From assembly GCF_023008405.1 (NCBI RefSeq), contig NZ_CP095376.1, forward strand, positions 7,730,501-7,794,500: a stretch of 64,000 nt of DNA, written 5' to 3'. Under the pieces are notes generated by a model, which was not told where the DNA came from, ran no database searches, and saw only the letters and a list, made by a program, of their open reading frames with translations. The stretch is from Amycolatopsis sp. FBCC-B4732 (lineage in GTDB: Bacteria; Actinomycetota; Actinomycetes; Mycobacteriales; Pseudonocardiaceae). Below, in pieces: positions 31,582 to 39,079 of the stretch. The translations under genes and the position numbers were made by a program. How positions within the stretch are numbered: the first letter of the stretch is position 1; every line of letters starts with the position of its first letter.

Positions 31582-31628
31582 GCTGCTCTGATCGGGAAAA
31601 CCCCCTGGTCCATCCCGATCAGAGCAGC
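31582..31628. terminator. gnd terminator (16-bp perfect stem)
   Basis: GCTGCTCTGATCGGGA (31582-31597) pairs perfectly with TCCCGATCAGAGCAGC (31613-31628). It serves gnd and, in the other direction, the Clp-N transcript. The stop codon of the tiny frame at 31619-31675 lies inside the stem. Confidence 0.8.
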
Positions 31629-31675
31629 GTCACCAGCACCAGCGCGAGGAGCGCGGCGGCCAGGAGGAGTCTCAC
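31619..31675 (-). CDS. Possible 18-residue hydrophobic peptide
   Basis: A GTG overlapping the TGA of the Clp-N/HTH gene (GTGA) opens an 18-codon frame whose product is almost entirely Leu, Ala and Val after V-R, enough for one membrane helix. Its TGA is within the terminator stem. The overlap format is the same as that of many coupled genes in the window. There is no homology support, so this is a candidate only. Confidence 0.3.
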   Translation of the reverse strand: MRLLLAAALLALVLVTLL

Positions 31676-32409
31676 TGCTCGCGGGCGGCGAGGATCTCCG
31701 CCAGCACCTCCTGGATCTTCGCCTCGGCCTTGTCCTTCTTGACGCCGAGGCCGTCGAGCACCTCGAACCCGCTCCCCTCGCCCTGTTCCAGCAGCGCCAG
31801 CAGCATGTGCTCGGTGCCGATGTAGTTGTGCCCGAGCCGCAGCCCTTCGCGCATGGTGAGCTCGAGGGTCTTCTTGGCGGCGGGCGAGAACGGCATCGGG
31901 TCCGGCGTGGGGACGACCGCCTCGGGCAGCCGCGCTTCGGCGGCTTCGCGGACGGCGTCGAGCTGCACGCCCTGGGCGAGGATCGCGCCCGCCGCGAGCG
32001 CCGCGGGTTCGGTGAGCAGGCCCAGCACGATGTGCACGGTGTCGATGAACGGGCTGCCGTTGTCGACCGCCGCCTTCTGCGCCTCGACCACGACGTGCCG
32101 GGCCCGGTCGGTGTAGCGGCCGTAGACGCGTTCGATCGCGCCGCCCGGGTCACCCCCGGGGTCGACCTTGGGCACGAACCGCTTCTGGGCGGCCTGCTTG
32201 GTGACGCCCATGCTGGCGCCGATGTCGGTCCAGGACGCGCCGGAGCGCCGGGCCTGGTCGACGAAGTGGCCGATCAGGTGGTCGGCCACCTCACCGAGGT
32301 GCTGGCCGACGTAGACCGCGTCGGTCAGCTGGGCGAGGGCGTCCTTGTCGTTGTTGCTCTTGATCGCGCTGATGAGGTCGTCGAGTTTGACGTTGGCGGG
32401 AAGGTCCAT
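31672..32409 (-). CDS. HTH fused to Clp N-terminal domain
   Basis: A 245-residue protein with an HTH part (about 50-85, SWTDIGASMGVTKQAAQKR) and two Clp-N repeats (about 95-150 and 168-235, the second with FSPAAKKTLELTMREGLRLG and IGTEHMLLALL). There is no AAA module. It is the one-chain equivalent of the two-gene unit at 13137-13873. The ATG at 32409 is four bases from a GTCAAC dyad, so the mRNA is probably leaderless. The dyads are probably bound by the protein itself. Confidence 0.8.
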   Translation of the reverse strand: MDLPANVKLDDLISAIKSNNDKDALAQLTDAVYVGQHLGEVADHLIGHFVDQARRSGASWTDIGASMGVTKQAAQKRFVPKVDPGGDPGGAIERVYGRYTDRARHVVVEAQKAAVDNGSPFIDTVHIVLGLLTEPAALAAGAILAQGVQLDAVREAAEARLPEAVVPTPDPMPFSPAAKKTLELTMREGLRLGHNYIGTEHMLLALLEQGEGSGFEVLDGLGVKKDKAEAKIQEVLAEILAAREQ

Positions 32410-32412
32410 GCC

Positions 32413-32457
32413 GTCAACTGTAGGTTGACGATGTTCGTGCGTCAACCGCGGGTTGAC
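32413..32457 (-). promoter_or_regulatory. Leaderless promoter embedded in two GTCAAC-N5-GTTGAC dyads
   Basis: Dyads at 32413-32429 and 32441-32457 are 28 bases apart centre to centre. On the minus strand the distal one supplies TTGACG (-35) and the proximal one TACAGT (-10), 17 bases apart; the ATG follows seven bases later. The distal dyad includes the stop codon of the flavoprotein gene. Confidence 0.7.
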
Positions 32458-33680
32458 GCGGCCTTCAGGTGGGCCTTCAAGTCGAACTCGCTCAGCTCGA
32501 GGTCCGCGTACCGCGGGTGCGGATCGGCGGTGAACAGCCGCCGCGCCGCGATGTGGTCCGCGGGCCGGTTCACCGACTCCACGGCGATCAGGACGCCGTC
32601 GCGGAAGGACAGCACCGAGAACTTGCCCGCGGCCCGGTCGCCCGTCACCACCGTCTTGTCGGCGCCGGAGAGGATGCCCGCGATCTGCAGCTTCGCGCCC
32701 GACTGGTCGGTCCAGAACCACGGCAGGCTCGCGTACGGCTCGGGGGTCCCGGTGATCGCCGCGGCCACGCTGCGGGCCTGGTCGACGGCGTTCTGCACGG
32801 ACTCCAGCCGGGTCGCCACGCCCGCCTGCACGCACGGGAAGTTCGCGCAGTCGCCGATGGCGAAGATGTTCTCGTCCGCCGTCCGCAGGTGCGCGTCGAC
32901 GACCACGCCGTTGTCCACGGGCAGCCCGGCCTCGACGGCCAGCGTCGTCTCGGGCACGACGCCGACGGCGATCACGACCAGGTCGGCGGGCAGCCGGGTG
33001 CCGTCGGAGAGCTCGACCTCGCGCACCCGGGAGTCGCCGTGCAGCGCCGAAACGCCCTGGCCCAGCAGCACCGTGTGCCCGGCTTCGCGGTGCAGCGCGG
33101 CGAAGTAGGCGGAGATCTCCGGCGTCGCGACCCGGTTGAGCAGCCGGTCCTGCGCCTCGACGACCGTCACCGGGCGGCCGGCGTGCGAAGCGAGCTCCAG
33201 CCCGATGAAGCCCCCGCCGGCCACGACGACGTTTTCCGCGTGCGCCAGCGATTCGCGGAGGCGGTCGGCGTCGTCGCGGGTGCGCAGGGCCAGCACGCCC
33301 GGCAGGTCCGCGCCCGGCACCGGCAGCGCGCGGTTGCGGGCGCCGGTGGCCAGGACCAGGTGGTCGTAGCCGAGTTCGCGGCCGTCTTCGAGCTGCACTT
33401 TCGACGTGGCCCGGTCGATCGAGGCGACCCGCCCGGCGACCAGCTCGATGTCCTTCTCGGTGAAGAAGTCCGCGCCGCGCAGGTGCAGCTGGTCGAGCCC
33501 GGCGGTCCCGGCCAGGTAGGCCTTCGACAGCGGCGGCCGCTGGTACGGCACGCCCGGCTCGTCCCCGATCAGCACGACCCGGCCGTCGAAGCCGCGATCC
33601 CGCAGCGACGCCACGGCCTGGAACCCGCTCTGCCCCGCCCCGACGACGAGAACCGTCTTCTGTGCACCCATGTCCGCCAT
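32442..33680 (-). CDS. FAD-dependent NAD(P)H:ferredoxin/rubredoxin reductase-like oxidoreductase
   Basis: A 412-residue two-dinucleotide-binding-domain flavoprotein. The FAD site is VLVVGAGQSGFQAVASLR (about 10-27), the NAD site VVVAGGGFIGLELASHAG (about 152-169), and a second FAD contact is TADENIFAIGDCANFP. The C-terminal reductase domain follows. This is the class that passes electrons to ferredoxins for P450 or dioxygenase systems; no ferredoxin or oxygenase gene is adjacent. ATG at 33680, or 33671 as an alternative. Confidence 0.85.
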   Translation of the reverse strand: MADMGAQKTVLVVGAGQSGFQAVASLRDRGFDGRVVLIGDEPGVPYQRPPLSKAYLAGTAGLDQLHLRGADFFTEKDIELVAGRVASIDRATSKVQLEDGRELGYDHLVLATGARNRALPVPGADLPGVLALRTRDDADRLRESLAHAENVVVAGGGFIGLELASHAGRPVTVVEAQDRLLNRVATPEISAYFAALHREAGHTVLLGQGVSALHGDSRVREVELSDGTRLPADLVVIAVGVVPETTLAVEAGLPVDNGVVVDAHLRTADENIFAIGDCANFPCVQAGVATRLESVQNAVDQARSVAAAITGTPEPYASLPWFWTDQSGAKLQIAGILSGADKTVVTGDRAAGKFSVLSFRDGVLIAVESVNRPADHIAARRLFTADPHPRYADLELSEFDLKAHLKAASTRG

Positions 33681-33720
33681 CCGATCACAAGCGGCCCTGG
33701 ATCGTCGAGCAGCAGACCTG

Positions 33721-34506
33721 CTACTGGCGGCCGCCTGCCGAGCGCAGCGCGCGCGGTGCCCCCAGCACCCGCGAAATCCCCCGCGCCGCCGCCCGGACGG
33801 CCGGGACCAGCGTCCGCGGGTCCGTCCCCGTCGCCGGGACGACGACGGAGATCGCCGCCGCCACTTCGTCGGTGGCGTCGTAGACCGGGGCCGCCACGGA
33901 CAGCGCGATCAGCTCGATCTGACCGTCGCTGATCGCGTAGCCGTCGCGCCGGACGTCGGCGAGCACGCGCCGCAGCCGCGCGGCCGAGCCGATCGTCTTG
34001 GGCGTGAACGTCTTGAGCGGCCCGGCCAGCACCTCCTCCTGCGCCTCGGTGGGCGCGTGCGCGAGCAGCACCTGCCCGACGCCGGTGGCGTGCGCGGGCA
34101 GCCGGCCGCCCACCCGCGTCAGGACGTTGACCGCGCCGCGGCCGGAAATCCGTTCGACGTAGACGACTTCGGCTCCGTCGAGCACGGCGAGCTGCACGTT
34201 CTGGTGCGTGGCCTCGTAGAGGTCCTCCAGGAACGGCATCGCGCTCTCCCGCAGCTCGGCCCCGTGCGGCGCCAGCGACGCGACCTCCCACAACCACAGG
34301 CCGACGCGGTACACGCCCGCTTCGTCGCGGACGAGCGCCCCGCGCCGGGTCAGCTCGCCGGCCAGCCGGTGCGTGGTCGACAGCGGCAGCCCGACGCGGC
34401 GGCTGAGCTCGGACAGCGTCAGCCGCGGCCGCTCGGCCGTGAAGGCGCCCAGCAGGTCGAGGACGCGGTCCACGACCGACGTCGGGCGCCGCGCGCCGTG
34501 GCGCAC
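33721..34506 (-). CDS. IclR family transcriptional regulator
   Basis: A 261-residue IclR regulator. A winged HTH occupies about 10-65 (LTLSELSRRVGLPLSTTHRLAGEL), followed by a GAF-like effector domain (about 80-250) with VYVERISGRGAVNVLTRVGGRLP and the ATGVGQVLLA segment. GTG start. It lies at the end of a same-strand run after the MetE-like gene and the short NIPSNAP-like gene and before the flavoprotein; it may regulate either. Confidence 0.85.
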   Translation of the reverse strand: MRHGARRPTSVVDRVLDLLGAFTAERPRLTLSELSRRVGLPLSTTHRLAGELTRRGALVRDEAGVYRVGLWLWEVASLAPHGAELRESAMPFLEDLYEATHQNVQLAVLDGAEVVYVERISGRGAVNVLTRVGGRLPAHATGVGQVLLAHAPTEAQEEVLAGPLKTFTPKTIGSAARLRRVLADVRRDGYAISDGQIELIALSVAAPVYDATDEVAAAISVVVPATGTDPRTLVPAVRAAARGISRVLGAPRALRSAGGRQ

Positions 34507-34507
34507 G

Positions 34508-34825
34508 TCAGAGGTCGTCGTCGGGCAGGAGCGGGCGCATGAACGACCGCCGGTACCGCACCACGCAGCCGCTTTCCTCGCGGATCTTGTCGGCCTCGAT
34601 GAAGTCCGGGTCGACGCCGAACAGCGTCCGGTAGCGCTCGTAGGCGGCGAGGCTCTCGAAACTGAACAGCGCCCTGGCTTCGTCGCTCGCCCCTTCCGAG
34701 GGCAGGAAGTAGCCGTGGTGGACGCCGCCTTCCCGCTGCACCAGCCGCATCCACGCGGCGGCGAAGCGTTCGAAGTCGGCGATCTTGGCGGGGTCGATGA
34801 CGTAGTCGACGACGCACGTGATCAC
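34508..34825 (-). CDS. NIPSNAP-like small protein
   Basis: A 105-residue ferredoxin-fold protein resembling the NIPSNAP family (CVVDYVIDPAKIADFERFAAAWMRLVQREGGVHHG split by the usual helix, and a C-terminal VVRYRRSFMRPLL). Its GTG overlaps the stop of the MetE-like gene by four bases and it ends one base before the IclR gene. It probably acts on the same small-molecule pathway as the upstream enzyme, but the substrate is unknown. Confidence 0.65.
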   Translation of the reverse strand: MITCVVDYVIDPAKIADFERFAAAWMRLVQREGGVHHGYFLPSEGASDEARALFSFESLAAYERYRTLFGVDPDFIEADKIREESGCVVRYRRSFMRPLLPDDDL

Positions 34826-35961
34826 CGGCCGCCCCAGACGCGGTCGGCCGTCGCCACGATCAGCTCCAGCTTGCGCAGCTGGTCGTCCGGCGTCAGGTCG
34901 TTGCCCTCCTCGGTCGAGGAGAACCCGCACTGCGGGGACAGGCAGAGCTGGTCGACGTCGACGTACCGCGACGCCTCTTCGATGCGCCGCACCAGGACGT
35001 CGGCGTCTTCGAGCTCCGGTCGCTTGGTGGTGACCAGGCCGAGGACGACCTTCTTGCCCTTCGGCACGAACCGCAGCGGCTCGAAGCCGCCGGAGCGTTC
35101 GTCGTCGAACTCCAGGAAGAACCCGTCGACGGCGAGTTCGCCGAAGAGCGCTTCCGCGACGAACTCGTAGCTCCCGGACGCGACCCACGAGGACCGGAAG
35201 TTGCCGCGGCACAGGTGGGTCGTCACGGTCAGGTCGTCGGGCCGGCCGGCCAGTGCCGCGTTCATCGTCGCGATGTTGCGCAGGTGCTGGGTGTCCGGGT
35301 CGCCGCCCATCCGCGCGACGAGCTCCCGCTGCGCCGGGTCGTTGAGGTAGGCGAGGCTGGTGTCGTCGAGCTGGAGGTACCGGCCGCCGAGGCCGTGCAC
35401 CGCGGCGACCTGCGCCGCGTACGCCGCGCTCAGGTCGGCGAAGAACTCTTCCAGGTCCGGGTAAACGCTTTCGCTCACCGCCGCCCGGCCGCCGCGGTAG
35501 TAGACCATGCTCGGCGACGGGATGGTCAGCTTCGGCGTCACCCCGGCGTCCACATGGGACTTCAGGAACTCGAAGTGCGCGGCGAAGATCGGCTCGTCGA
35601 GCCGCACCTTCCCGTCGACCTGCAGGCCCGGCGGGCTGAACTCGAGGTCCCCGGCCAGGTTGTGGAACTTGACGTGCAGCCGCTCGTCGCTCTTGGAGAT
35701 GCCGCCGAGCGCGTAGATGAAGTCCATGTGCCACGACGCACGGCGGAATTCGCCGTCGGTCGCCGAACTCAGCCCGGCGGCCTTCTGCATCTTGATCACG
35801 TCGCGGATCGCGTCGTCTTCGACCGCGCGGAGCTGCTCCGCGCCGATCTCACCGGATTCGTGCCGCCGCCGCGCGTCACGCAGCACCGGGGGCCGCAGCA
35901 GGCTCCCGACGTGATCGGCGCGGAACGGCGGGCCCACCTGGGGAATACCGCCCGAAGTCAT
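34822..35961 (-). CDS. MetE C-terminal-like (cobalamin-independent methionine synthase family) enzyme
   Basis: A 379-residue protein homologous to the C-terminal catalytic half of MetE (YxjG-like). Zinc ligands appear in THLCRGNF (His and Cys) and LSPQCGFSS (Cys), with DDTSLAYL and the N-terminal RADHVGSLLRP. Such short forms lack the N-terminal folate-binding half and demethylate other donors or act in methylated-compound catabolism. ATG at 35961 is preferred; another in-frame ATG at 35979 exists. It precedes the NIPSNAP-like gene and is divergent from a permease gene. Confidence 0.8.
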   Translation of the reverse strand: MTSGGIPQVGPPFRADHVGSLLRPPVLRDARRRHESGEIGAEQLRAVEDDAIRDVIKMQKAAGLSSATDGEFRRASWHMDFIYALGGISKSDERLHVKFHNLAGDLEFSPPGLQVDGKVRLDEPIFAAHFEFLKSHVDAGVTPKLTIPSPSMVYYRGGRAAVSESVYPDLEEFFADLSAAYAAQVAAVHGLGGRYLQLDDTSLAYLNDPAQRELVARMGGDPDTQHLRNIATMNAALAGRPDDLTVTTHLCRGNFRSSWVASGSYEFVAEALFGELAVDGFFLEFDDERSGGFEPLRFVPKGKKVVLGLVTTKRPELEDADVLVRRIEEASRYVDVDQLCLSPQCGFSSTEEGNDLTPDDQLRKLELIVATADRVWGGR

Positions 35962-36082
35962 GCACCGATGGTCACACATCCGGGACCGTTCCGCCTTACT
36001 CAGGAAACAAGATCATGACCCCCGGGACTTGCTACCGTCACGCCCGGCGCGTTGGCTGTTCCCCGGTCGAAAGGGGCCCCGC

Positions 36083-37405
36083 ATGACGAAACACCCGGTA
36101 GACGAGGTGCTGCCCGCCGGGCGGCTGGCCCTGCTCGGCCTCCAGCACATGTCGATCATGTACGCCGGCGCCGTCGCGGTGCCGCTGATCGTGGGCAGCG
36201 CGCTGAAGCTGGACCCGGCCACGATCGGCTTGCTCGTCAACGCCGACCTGCTCGTGGCGGGCATCGCGACGCTGATCCAGTCGATCGGCGTCGGGAAGCT
36301 CCTCGGCATCCGGTTGCCGGTGGTCGCGGGCGCGACGTTCAGCGTCGTGAACCCGATGATCCTGATCGCGTCCCAGTACGGCCTGACCGCGGTCTACGGC
36401 GCGATGCTAGCCTCCGGCGTCTTCGGGCTGCTGATCGCGAAGCCGTTCGCGAAGCTGATCCGGTTCTTCCCGCCGCTGGTCACCGGGACGCTGCTGCTCG
36501 TCATCGGCGTCTCGCTGCTCGGCCCGGGCGCGGGGCTGATCGCGGGCAACGACCCCACCGCACCGGACTACGCGGCCCTCTCGCACCTCCTGCTCGCGTT
36601 CGGCGTGCTCGTGCTGCTGATCCTGTTCACGCGGGTGCTGCGCGGGTTCGCCAACCAGATCGGGCCGCTGCTGGCGCTCGCGATCGGGCTCGTGGCCGCG
36701 ATCCCGCTGGGGCTGGTGCACTGGGACGGGCTGGGCGCGGCCGGCTGGTTCGGGCTCGCGTCGCCGTTCCACTTCGGGGCGCCGACGTTCCCGGTCGCCG
36801 CGGTGCTGTCGATGTGCGTGGTCATGCTGGTGACGTTCACCGAGTCGACCGCGGACATGATCGCCGTCGGCGAGATCACCGGGCGCCCGCCGACCGACTC
36901 CGACCTCGCGCGCGGCCTGGCCACCGACGGCTTCTCGGCCGTGCTCGGCGGCGTGCTGAACTCCTTCCCCGACACGGCGTTCGCGCAGAACGTCGGCCTG
37001 GTCCGGATGACCGGCGTCCGCAGCCGCTGGGTGGTCGCGGTGACCGGCGGGATCCTGGTGCTGATGGGCCTGGTCCCGAAGATCGGCGCGTTCATCGCGG
37101 CGATCCCGCAGCCGGTGGTCGGCGGGGTCGCGGTGGTCATGTTCGCGATGGTCGCCGCGGTCGGCGCGCAGAACCTGCGCACGGTCGAGTTTTCCGGTAA
37201 CCACAACACTTTCATCGTCGCGGTGGCCCTCGGCGTCGGCCTGCTGCCGGCGTTCGCGCCGAAGATCTTCCAGCACTTCCCGGCCTGGCTGCAGACGATC
37301 TGCGGCAGTTCGATCACGGTGGCGGCGGTGCTGGCGTTCACGCTGAACCTGCTGTTCAACCACCTCGGCCGGCAGCGGGAGCCGGACCTGCTGGAAGCGC
37401 CGTGA
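36083..37405 (+). CDS. NCS2 family nucleobase:cation symporter (uracil/xanthine permease)
   Basis: A 440-residue permease with about 14 hydrophobic segments. Family signatures are LQHMSIMYAGAVAVPLIVG near the N-terminus, ESTADMIAVGEITGR, and NSFPDTAFAQNVGLVRMTGVRSR. It imports purines, uracil or xanthine by proton or sodium symport. AAAGGGG precedes the ATG at 36083; the frame is open upstream but not conserved. Nothing else for purine catabolism is nearby. Confidence 0.85.
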   Translation: MTKHPVDEVLPAGRLALLGLQHMSIMYAGAVAVPLIVGSALKLDPATIGLLVNADLLVAGIATLIQSIGVGKLLGIRLPVVAGATFSVVNPMILIASQYGLTAVYGAMLASGVFGLLIAKPFAKLIRFFPPLVTGTLLLVIGVSLLGPGAGLIAGNDPTAPDYAALSHLLLAFGVLVLLILFTRVLRGFANQIGPLLALAIGLVAAIPLGLVHWDGLGAAGWFGLASPFHFGAPTFPVAAVLSMCVVMLVTFTESTADMIAVGEITGRPPTDSDLARGLATDGFSAVLGGVLNSFPDTAFAQNVGLVRMTGVRSRWVVAVTGGILVLMGLVPKIGAFIAAIPQPVVGGVAVVMFAMVAAVGAQNLRTVEFSGNHNTFIVAVALGVGLLPAFAPKIFQHFPAWLQTICGSSITVAAVLAFTLNLLFNHLGRQREPDLLEAP

Positions 37406-37481
37406 GCAGCCGTTCGACGAGCCGGGCGCCGGATTTCGTCCACCGACGGCACTTCCTCGCCGCGGGTCGCGGCCCCGTCGA

Positions 37482-37643
37482 GTGCCTCTGGCCGCGCGGG
37501 TCGCGCATCGGTGCGTCAGACGCAACCAACGCCACATCGGGGCGGGCCAGGTCCTCAAGACGTGGCCGATGACCAAGGCGGAACGCAACGAGGTCGCACG
37601 GCAGCTACATCGCGGAGAAGCCGGCGTGATCACCAGCAGATGA
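37482..37643 (+). pseudogene. Possible gene remnant (53 codons)
   Basis: A plus-strand frame that opens with GTG and contains VLKTWPMTKAERNEVARQLH, which looks more protein-like (charged helix) than its flanks and is somewhat less GC-biased. No family is recognised and the frame overlaps the 3' end of the convergent gene at 37630. It may be a decayed fragment; the rest of the 37406-37629 gap shows nothing else. Confidence 0.25.
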
Positions 37644-38139
37644 TCAGCAGGCAGGTCGGCTTCGGCGGTGCCGGGGTCGACGGGCGGGTCGGCGGGCGGC
37701 CACCCGAGGACGTCGTAGTGGGGGTGCTCGAGCTCGACGGGTCACCGCTGGTCGGCGTGGGCGTCGGCGTCGCGGAATCGGTGCTGGTCTCGGCGGCCGG
37801 GGAACTGCCGGGCACCTCGGTGACGGTCTCCCGGGGCACGCCGACGCCGGGGACGACGTCGCCGCCGCCGGTGCCGCCCTCCGGCGGGGAGTCGGTGGCC
37901 TGGTCGGCGCCGCCCAGCCCGGTGGTGCGCTGCGGGAACGGGATCACCTGGATCTGGTCGACCGCGGACGCGTCCGGCGTGCCCTTGCCGCCGAGCCCGA
38001 CCAGCACCGCGGCGGCCCCGCAGCCGATGACGACGGCGAGCATCACCGCGAGCACGCGCCACCGCGACTGCCCCGGTCCCGTCCGGTCACCCCAGCCCTC
38101 GCGCACGAGCAGCTCGGCGACCGATACCTCGTCGTTCAC
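37630..38139 (-). CDS. Membrane protein with Pro/Ser/Thr-rich exterior tail
   Basis: A 169-residue protein starting VNDEVSVAELLVREGWG, a motif I have seen in short membrane proteins of Pseudonocardiaceae. One transmembrane segment lies at about 29-50 (VLAVMLAVVIGCGAAAVLVG), and the remainder is a low-complexity Pro/Ser/Thr/Gly tail that is probably outside the cell, ending in PTCLLIICW. GGAAGG is eight bases before the GTG at 38139. Function unknown. Confidence 0.55.
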   Translation of the reverse strand: MNDEVSVAELLVREGWGDRTGPGQSRWRVLAVMLAVVIGCGAAAVLVGLGGKGTPDASAVDQIQVIPFPQRTTGLGGADQATDSPPEGGTGGGDVVPGVGVPRETVTEVPGSSPAAETSTDSATPTPTPTSGDPSSSSTPTTTSSGGRPPTRPSTPAPPKPTCLLIICW

Positions 38140-38185
38140 CCCGACAGACCTTCCCGAGAGGCCTTTCGGCCGAGATCGTGGCCGT

Positions 38186-38232
38186 ATTTTTACCGCACAA
38201 GCCACCCAAATGGGTGAGGAACTGGTAAAAAT
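38186..38232. promoter_or_regulatory. Nested dyads in the divergent intergenic region
   Basis: ATTTTTACC (38186-38194) and GGTAAAAAT (38224-38232) flank CACCCA-AA-TGGGTG (38203-38216). The two dyads are concentric to within half a base. It is AT-rich and sits between two divergent genes, so it may be an operator for an unidentified regulator. Confidence 0.45.
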
Positions 38233-38309
38233 CTCCCCCCGGTTGCCAGAGTTCGACGGTGAGTGACAAGCACAGCGTTTTCTAAGCTGGCACTGGTGAT
38301 ACTCCCAGC

Positions 38310-39038
38310 ATGACCGGCGAAGCTCAGGCCATGCTGCTGAAAGCCGGACGGCCGGCCCCCGCGATCGCCGTCCCGCGGCGCTTCAGTGTGCGGCAGTTCG
38401 TCCGGTTCCTCCCGAATCCGAAGGCGACGCCCTTCACCTTCGGCTACCTGGTCCTGCTGCTCGGTACGACGCTGGTGCTCAAGTTCGCCGACCCCGCGGT
38501 GACCGAGCGGCTGCTCCGGCTGTCCAGCACCGACGCCCACAACCTCTGGCGGCGGCCGCTGACCTCGCTGCTGACCAGCGCGCTCTGGCTCTCCGACGAA
38601 GGCTGGCTCGCCTACGTCGTGATCTTCGCGATCGCCGTCGCCCCGCTCGAACGCCGGTTCGGCGCCCGCCGCGCGGCGACCGTGTTCTTCTCCGGGCACG
38701 TGCTGGCCACGCTCGTCACCGAGCTGCCGGTGATGGCGCTGATCAGCGCGCGCGTCCTGCCGGCCTCGGCCGGGCACTGGCTCGACATCGGTGTCAGCTA
38801 CGGCTTCTTCACCACGGCCGGCGCGCTGGTGTTCCTGCTGCGCGGCCGGGCGCGGCTCGCCGGGCTGGCCGCGCTCGAGGCGTTCATCGCGGTGATCTGG
38901 CTCGCCGACGACCCGGCGAGCCTCGATGCGGTCGTCACGCTGCTCGGCCACGCGGTCGCCGCGCACTTCGGGCTGCTGTTCTGGGGTCCGCGGCTGCGTC
39001 TCGCGGCGGGTAGGCAGGCGTCGGCGTCGGTGGTGTAA
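38310..39038 (+). CDS. Rhomboid-like membrane protein
   Basis: A 242-residue protein with about six hydrophobic segments, similar to actinobacterial rhomboid-like families. A WRRPLTSLLTSALWL segment precedes the membrane core, GVSYGFF resembles but does not match the catalytic GxSG, and LGHAVAAHFG supplies a late His. Because the Ser motif is altered, proteolytic activity is doubtful. ATG start. It is 41 bases before the GGDEF/EAL gene on the same strand. Confidence 0.6.
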   Translation: MTGEAQAMLLKAGRPAPAIAVPRRFSVRQFVRFLPNPKATPFTFGYLVLLLGTTLVLKFADPAVTERLLRLSSTDAHNLWRRPLTSLLTSALWLSDEGWLAYVVIFAIAVAPLERRFGARRAATVFFSGHVLATLVTELPVMALISARVLPASAGHWLDIGVSYGFFTTAGALVFLLRGRARLAGLAALEAFIAVIWLADDPASLDAVVTLLGHAVAAHFGLLFWGPRLRLAAGRQASASVV

Positions 39039-39079
39039 TCGACGGGCCACAAGCCGCGAAGCACGGGGGACGGACGCTC

